Shown: piece after piece, positions 7,582-11,167 of the stretch | How the letters are laid out: every line of letters begins with the position of its first letter | Numbering within the stretch: the stretch's first letter is position 1 | Assembly: GCA_030625925.1 (NCBI GenBank) | Contig: DAOUPY010000021.1 | Coordinates: 1-11,167, forward strand | DNA: 11,167 bases | Source of the DNA: Fusobacteriaceae bacterium | GTDB taxonomy: Bacteria; Fusobacteriota; Fusobacteriia; Fusobacteriales; Fusobacteriaceae | Direction of reading: 5' to 3' | Translations under genes and position numbers: made by a program | The notes under the pieces: generated by a model | Told to the model about the DNA's origin: nothing | What the model saw: the letters and a program-made list of their open reading frames with translations, nothing else | The model's database searches: none

Positions 7582-8751
7582 TTATCTGTTAAGTTTTCCG
7601 ATTACCATTCTTTGGTGTTCTGCATAGTCATAATATACTGTTATATTTAAAAAATCATTTTTTTCCATTATTTTTTTTACAGCTTCCCCCTGATTGTAAC
7701 CTATTTCAAAAGCCAAATACCCGCCTTTCACCAGGTGGTCAGGAGCATTTTTGGAGATCTCTTCATAGAAATACAAACCATTATCAGGAGCAGTCAGAGC
7801 TAATTTAGGCTCATATTTTAATACTTTCTCCTCCAATACTTCATATTCATAGTCAGGAATATAGGGCGGATTAGAAACTATCAGGTTAAACTTCTTATAT
7901 TCTACATCCTTTAGTATATCAGACCTCATAAATTTCACATTGGCGGCACTATTTTCTATCTTATTTTTGTTGGCTACCGCCAAGGCTTTCTCGCTTATAT
8001 CCACTCCTAAAACCATAGATTTAGGAAGTTCTTTCCCTAAACTTATAGAAATAGCTCCACTGCCGCTGCCGATATCTAATATCTTAGGTTCTTCTATATC
8101 ACCCATTATTTCTATACATTTTTCAACCAATAATTCTGTTTCAGATCGCGGAATAAGAACCGATTCATCTACATAAAATTTATAGCCGTAAAACTCCTCA
8201 AACCCCAAAACATATTGAAGGGGTCTCTTATTTTTTCCTATCTCCAGGAGCATCTCTCGAATTTCTTTTTTTTCTGCCTCTGTTATTTCCCTTTCAAAAT
8301 TCAGAGTCATCTCCATCCTAGAAACTTTTAAAACATGACTAAATACATGTTCTACATCTAGTTTCGCTTCCTTAGAACCATGTTTTTTTAGATATACTAT
8401 ACTCTTAGTCAGGAGTTCTAAAAACTCCTTCCTGTTATTTCTTTTGGTTTTATCACTCTCTAGGTCTTTCATCATTTCATTATTTTCAATTTTTATATCT
8501 TTGTTTTCAAGACTCTCATGCCTTAGGAGTTCATCAAATCCAATTTTTTTCTTTATCATTTTTAATATATACTTTTTAATTTCCACCCTTTCATCATCTA
8601 TAAGGGGTCTGTCATATTCTGCATAGAGTAATATCCTGTCGATAGATAAGACATGAGATATTACCTTTTCTGCTTCTAATCTAGGTTTAGAAAAGGAGTA
8701 TTTTTTAAAATACTCCTCACTCCATCTCAATATGTCGAGTAGATCTTTCAT
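7582..8751 (-). CDS. prmC: PrmC, release factor N5-glutamine methyltransferase, with duplicated N-terminal domain
   Basis: PrmC methylates the glutamine of the GGQ loop in release factors, using SAM. The C-terminal catalytic domain is complete: GFEEFYGYKFYVDESVLIPRSETE (about 183-206), SAM motif I ILDIGSGSGAISISLG (about 224-239), the acidic ribose-binding D251 in LGVDIS, and the substrate motif NPPY (about 294-297). At 389 residues it is about 100 longer than the usual 275-290. The excess is explained by two copies of the N-terminal helical domain: residues about 3-76 and about 109-182 align without gaps over 74 residues and share KK.....L..E...SHVL. The copies are joined by a Lys/Glu/Asn-rich linker. 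The ATG (8749-8751) overlaps the prfA stop in TAATG, so translation is probably coupled to that of its substrate RF1. Confidence 0.95.
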   Translation of the reverse strand: MKDLLDILRWSEEYFKKYSFSKPRLEAEKVISHVLSIDRILLYAEYDRPLIDDERVEIKKYILKMIKKKIGFDELLRHESLENKDIKIENNEMMKDLESDKTKRNNRKEFLELLTKSIVYLKKHGSKEAKLDVEHVFSHVLKVSRMEMTLNFEREITEAEKKEIREMLLEIGKNKRPLQYVLGFEEFYGYKFYVDESVLIPRSETELLVEKCIEIMGDIEEPKILDIGSGSGAISISLGKELPKSMVLGVDISEKALAVANKNKIENSAANVKFMRSDILKDVEYKKFNLIVSNPPYIPDYEYEVLEEKVLKYEPKLALTAPDNGLYFYEEISKNAPDHLVKGGYLAFEIGYNQGEAVKKIMEKNDFLNITVYYDYAEHQRMVIGKLNR

Positions 8752-9824
8752 TAGTCTACCATACTTTGTAGTTGATCTGCCTGGTCAAATGTTATTAATC
8801 CATCGATTATCTCATCTAAATCTCCATCTAGGATATAGTCTAACCTATGAAGGGTAAGCTTGATTCTATGGTCAGTTACTCTTCCTTGTGGGAAGTTATA
8901 TGTTCTTATTTTTTCAGATCTAGCTCCAGTTCCTACTTGTAACTTTCTATTTCCCTCTACCTCTGACCTTTGCTTTTCTACCTCTGCCTCAAATATCTTT
9001 GCAGCTAATATTTTCATAGCTTGTTCTCTGTTTTTTAATTGTGATCTACCATCTTGACATTGAACGATAGTTCCTGTTGGCATATGTGTTATTCTTACTG
9101 CCGAATCAGTAGTATTTACATGCTGACCACCTGATCCACCTGCTCTGTATGTATCTATCTTTAGGTCAGATGTTTTTATAGCTGTTTGTGCTACGTCATC
9201 TATCTCAGGTAAGATTGCTACTGTAATTGTAGAAGTATGGATTCTTCCAGATGCTTCTGTAGCTGGTACTCTTTGTACTCTATGTACTCCTGATTCAAAT
9301 TTTAATCTAGAGTAAGCTCCCTGACCTTTGATCAAGAAAATTATTTCTTTCAATCCACCTACACCAATTTCATTTTTATCCATTATCTCTATCTTCCATT
9401 TTCTTCTTTCAGCATATCTACTATACATTCTGAATATATCTCCAGCGAATAGGGCAGCCTCATCTCCACCTGCTCCACCTCTTATCTCTACGATTACGTT
9501 TTTATCATCGTTAGGGTCCTTTGGGAGTAATAATACTTTCATTTCTTCTTCCAGCTCAGGTAATCTTTCATCTATTTCATTTTTTTCCTCTAACATCATC
9601 TCTTTCATTTCTTCATCTTTTTCATCTTTTAAATTTTCCTTGATGAATTCTAATTCCTCACAATACCCTTTATATTCCCTATATTTCAATACAATCTCTT
9701 CCATGTCATTTATGGCCTTATTGTATTCGATCATTCTCTTATGATCTGTAGCCACCTCTGGAGTCGCTAACAATGCATTTAATTCATCATATTTCTTTGC
9801 TACGTCATCTAATTTTTTAAACAT
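8751..9824 (-). CDS. prfA: Peptide chain release factor 1 (RF1)
   Basis: RF1 reads UAA and UAG stop codons and triggers peptide release in the ribosome. The protein has 357 residues, the normal length for the family. It has a helical N-terminal domain (1-100, Lys/Glu-rich), VEIRGGAGGDEAALFA (about 112-127), the codon-recognition PAT tripeptide in HRVQRVPATEASGRIHTS (about 181-198) that marks RF1 rather than RF2, and the catalytic GGQ at 232-234 in YRAGGSGGQHVNTTDSAVR. The ATG at 9822-9824 is preceded by AGGAAGG about nine bases upstream. It is the first gene of the - strand cluster, with a putative promoter about 110 bases upstream. Its last base pair overlaps prmC, whose product modifies its GGQ. 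No frameshift site or internal stop is seen. Confidence 0.97.
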   Translation of the reverse strand: MFKKLDDVAKKYDELNALLATPEVATDHKRMIEYNKAINDMEEIVLKYREYKGYCEELEFIKENLKDEKDEEMKEMMLEEKNEIDERLPELEEEMKVLLLPKDPNDDKNVIVEIRGGAGGDEAALFAGDIFRMYSRYAERRKWKIEIMDKNEIGVGGLKEIIFLIKGQGAYSRLKFESGVHRVQRVPATEASGRIHTSTITVAILPEIDDVAQTAIKTSDLKIDTYRAGGSGGQHVNTTDSAVRITHMPTGTIVQCQDGRSQLKNREQAMKILAAKIFEAEVEKQRSEVEGNRKLQVGTGARSEKIRTYNFPQGRVTDHRIKLTLHRLDYILDGDLDEIIDGLITFDQADQLQSMVD

Positions 9825-9936
9825 CTATTCATCCCTTCCTACAACTTTATTTTTTTACAATATCTATTATTATTCTATTTTATTCTTAAGATTTATAAAA
9901 GTATATACCTTTAAAATCCAATACTTTAACTTATAA

Positions 9937-9965
9937 AGTATACCATAATATGTTATTAAAAACAA
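9937..9965 (-). promoter_or_regulatory. Putative sigma-70 promoter of the prfA cluster
   Basis: On the - strand, TTGTTT (9960-9965) and TATACT (9937-9942) are separated by 17 bases, with an extended -10 TG one base upstream of the TATACT. Transcription would start near 9930, leaving a leader of about 105 AT-rich bases before prfA in which I see no strong structure. The -35 box is weak (3 of 6), so the extended -10 carries most of the support. Confidence 0.6.
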
Positions 9966-9995
9966 TTTTACCTAAACAACTGAAATTTCGCATTA

Positions 9996-10073
9996 TCACT
10001 AGCCTTTGAAACCTCGGATTTTTCATAAGTAATTTGAAAAATTATGACAAAGTTAGGGGTTAACAGCTAGTGA
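9996..10073. repeat. Nested inverted repeat in the prfA-asnA divergent region
   Basis: The outer arms TCACTAGC (9996-10003) and GCTAGTGA (10066-10073) are perfect complements. They continue on the left directly into CTTTG (10004-10008), which pairs with CAAAG (10048-10052), leaving a 13-base bulge on the right. An inner 8-bp stem, ATTTTTCA (10018-10025) with TGAAAAAT (10035-10042), closes a 9-base loop. It lies upstream of both divergent promoters, so neither transcript contains it. It could be a remnant mobile element end, a protein-binding site or an older terminator; I cannot decide. Confidence 0.45.
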
Positions 10074-10106
10074 AGTACCATTTTTTCAGCACTATAATAT
10101 TTATTA

Positions 10107-10135
10107 TTGACATAAGAAAGAAAATGGTTTATACT
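10107..10135 (+). promoter_or_regulatory. Sigma-70 promoter for the asnA leader and asnA
   Basis: A consensus -35 TTGACA (10107-10112) is followed after exactly 17 bases by TATACT (10130-10135), which matches the -10 consensus at 5 of 6 bases. Transcription should start near 10142, about 24 bases before the leader ORF and about 270 before asnA. A promoter this strong upstream of a terminator fits regulation after initiation. Confidence 0.88.
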
Positions 10136-10165
10136 TCTTACAAATAGATTATAAGGAGTAAGATT

Positions 10166-10237
10166 ATGTTTAAATTAATTTCAATTTCTAACAATAATAA
10201 TAATAATAATAATATGAGGGGATTTGTAGACAGATAA
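10166..10237 (+). CDS. Asparagine-rich leader peptide of asnA (putative attenuator peptide)
   Basis: This short ORF of 23 codons encodes MFKLISIS, then eight consecutive Asn (one AAC and seven AAT, 10190-10213), then MRGFVDR and a TAA stop (10235-10237). It has a textbook Shine-Dalgarno, AAGGAG (10153-10158), seven bases before the ATG, and lies about 24 bases after the predicted transcription start. The next + strand gene is asparagine synthetase, so the repeated codon matches the product of the pathway. This is the hallmark of leader peptides such as those of trp, his or thr operons. Ribosomes lacking Asn-tRNA-Asn would stall in the run and change folding of the RNA downstream. The stop codon lies inside the loop-proximal hairpin 10232-10250. 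The peptide itself probably has no function. I do not know a named family for it. Confidence 0.85.
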   Translation: MFKLISISNNNNNNNNMRGFVDR

Positions 10238-10304
10238 CATTTTGTTATCTTTAGGCAAATCCATTTTGTGATAAAAACAAGATGCAGATGCCTAGAACCC
10301 CTCA
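10215..10304 (+). promoter_or_regulatory. Mutually exclusive RNA stems of the asnA attenuator
   Basis: Several complementary stretches overlap. Stem a: GGATTTG (10220-10226) with CAAATCC (10256-10262), capped by a perfect 8-bp hairpin AGATAACA/TGTTATCT (10232-10239 with 10243-10250). Stem b: TTTAGGCA (10250-10257) with TGCCTAGA (10289-10296, one G-U). Stem c: TGAGGGG (10215-10221) with CCCCTCA (10298-10304). Stem d: TGCCT (10289-10293) with AGGCA (10329-10333) in the terminator arm, possibly stacked with CCCT (10299-10302) and AGGG (10316-10319). Stems a and b share bases, and b and d share bases, as expected for an attenuator switch. The pairings are seen by eye and their energies are not computed. 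Confidence 0.6.
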
Positions 10305-10320
10305 ATGAAACTATAAGGGA

Positions 10321-10355
10321 AACCATCAAGGCAATTTTGCTTTGATGGTTTTTTT
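10321..10355 (+). terminator. Intrinsic attenuator terminator upstream of asnA
   Basis: The arm AACCATCAAGGCAA (10321-10334) pairs with TTGCTTTGATGGTT (10337-10350), with one G-U pair in the RNA; the innermost pairs probably open to give a workable loop. A run of seven T (10349-10355) follows directly. It lies about 80 bases after the leader peptide stop and about 58 bases before the asnA ATG. No gene ends here other than the leader ORF, so its position marks it as an attenuator rather than a gene-end terminator. Confidence 0.9.
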
Positions 10356-10412
10356 AATTTATTCTACCTTATTTCCTTATAATCTTAAACAAATATATTC
10401 AGGAGGACAACC

Positions 10413-11167
10413 ATGAAAAAAATAACAGAGAAATATGAAAGCAAATTATCACTATTAGAAACAGAGGTCGCAATAAAAAAACTTAAAGATTTTTTTGAAA
10501 GTTCACTATCTTACGAACTTAACCTAACTAGAGTTTCTGCTCCCTTATTTGTAAAAAGCACATCTGGATTAAACGATGACCTAAACGGAATAGAAAAAGC
10601 AGTTTCTTTTTCAACTGAACATGAGGAGAGACTAGAGATCGTTCATTCTCTGGCAAAATGGAAGAGAATGGCTCTATACAGATACGGATTTAAAACTCAT
10701 ACAGGTTTATATGCCGACATGAATGCCATAAGAAAACACGAAGATCTTTCTGAAATCCATTCTCTATATGTAGATCAATGGGATTGGGAGAAAATAATTT
10801 TAGAAGAAGAAAGAAACATCACAAAACTCAAAGATATTGTTGATAGAATTTACAAAGCCTTTAAAAAGACCGAGAGTTATATTCAAAGGGAATATCCGGT
10901 TCTTACCCTTACTCTCCCTGAAAAGATCCACTATATTACGGCCATTGAATTAGAGAAAAGATACCCTGCTCTTTCTCCTAAAGAGAGAGAACATGCCATC
11001 ACCAAGGAATATGGTGCTGTATTCATAATTGGAATTGGGGATATTCTTCCTTCTGGAGATCGTCATGATGGACGTGCTCCAGACTACGATGATTGGGCAC
11101 TTAACGGTGATATATTATTTTGGAACCCTATATTAAATAAATCTTTGGAGCTGTCTTCTATGGGAAT
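10413..11167 (+). CDS. asnA: Aspartate-ammonia ligase, AsnA type (3' end outside window)
   Basis: AsnA makes asparagine from aspartate and ammonia with ATP going to AMP + PPi, in the cytoplasm. It is a class II aminoacyl-tRNA-synthetase-like enzyme, unlike glutamine-dependent AsnB. The window holds 251 codons of the roughly 330 expected. Family motifs in order: APLFVKSTSGLNDDLNGIEKAV (about 43-64), VHSLAKWKRMAL (about 77-88), GLYADMNAIR (about 98-107), LYVDQWDWE (about 118-126), the active-site region GAVFIIGIG (about 201-209), RAPDYDDW (about 221-228), LNGDILFWNP (about 230-239) and ELSSMG at the cut edge. The ATG at 10413 has AGGAGG (10401-10406) six bases upstream. It is expressed from the promoter at 10107-10135 through the Asn leader and terminator, so control by the supply of charged tRNA-Asn is likely. 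No sign of frameshift or disruption is seen. Confidence 0.97.
   Translation, partial: MKKITEKYESKLSLLETEVAIKKLKDFFESSLSYELNLTRVSAPLFVKSTSGLNDDLNGIEKAVSFSTEHEERLEIVHSLAKWKRMALYRYGFKTHTGLYADMNAIRKHEDLSEIHSLYVDQWDWEKIILEEERNITKLKDIVDRIYKAFKKTESYIQREYPVLTLTLPEKIHYITAIELEKRYPALSPKEREHAITKEYGAVFIIGIGDILPSGDRHDGRAPDYDDWALNGDILFWNPILNKSLELSSMG

Noticed and set aside
9328..9744. 138-residue + strand frame opposite prfA, and similar + strand frames opposite other genes
   Set aside because: These are shadows of conserved genes: Ser/Phe/Ile-rich low-complexity products of AT-rich antisense, with no start signals.
10053..10073. Integron attC-like site
   Set aside because: GTTA/TAAC pieces are present but the R/L box order and spacing are wrong, and no integrase or cassette is visible.
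10138..10329. 63-residue open frame on the - strand with a poly-Leu stretch
   Set aside because: It is antisense to the leader peptide; the Leu run is only the reverse of the AAT repeat, and it has no convincing ribosome binding site.
10142..10412. T-box riboswitch for Asn upstream of asnA
   Set aside because: The conserved T-box antiterminator sequence (TGGNACCGCG type) and the Stem I pattern are absent; the leader ORF with Asn codons explains the region better.

Overview
The window is AT-rich with a compact layout. Gene content (bifunctional GshF, a PrmC with a duplicated N-terminal domain, HflK/HflC, AsnA) and the style of the intergenic repeats suggest a member of the Fusobacteriota (Psychrilyobacter, Propionigenium, Ilyobacter or Cetobacterium type). 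The phylum is an inference from gene content and codon use; I cannot fix the genus.

Left part, bases 1-2850: the last 33 codons of an unidentified + strand gene end at a bidirectional terminator shared with gshF, which converges from the - strand. Upstream of gshF lies a non-coding stretch of about 330 bp built from degenerate CACGAAT/CACGGAT-type units in inverted orientation. This repeat runs into and supplies the last codons of the neighbouring MATE transporter gene.

Central part, bases 2812-9824: six genes all on the - strand, in transcription order prfA (release factor 1), prmC (methylates the GGQ glutamine of release factors), hflK, hflC (membrane partners of FtsH protease), queA (queuosine synthesis) and a MATE efflux transporter. 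prfA/prmC overlap by one base and hflK/hflC by about 20. hflC-queA and queA-MATE are separated by two copies of one structured repeat family, so all six may be co-transcribed, at least in part. A putative prfA promoter lies at 9937-9965.

Right part, bases 9966-11167: a divergent + strand unit drives asnA (ammonia-dependent asparagine synthetase, cut by the window end). This is the most interesting part. A near-consensus promoter (TTGACA, 17 bp, TATACT) is followed by a good Shine-Dalgarno and a 23-codon leader ORF containing eight consecutive Asn codons. Competing RNA stems and an intrinsic terminator with a T run come next, then asnA. This is the architecture of ribosome-mediated transcription attenuation, with Asn codons as the sensor of charged tRNA-Asn. 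I see no T-box motif. I am not aware of a described asparagine leader-peptide attenuator of this kind, so it is the main candidate for a previously undescribed system here.
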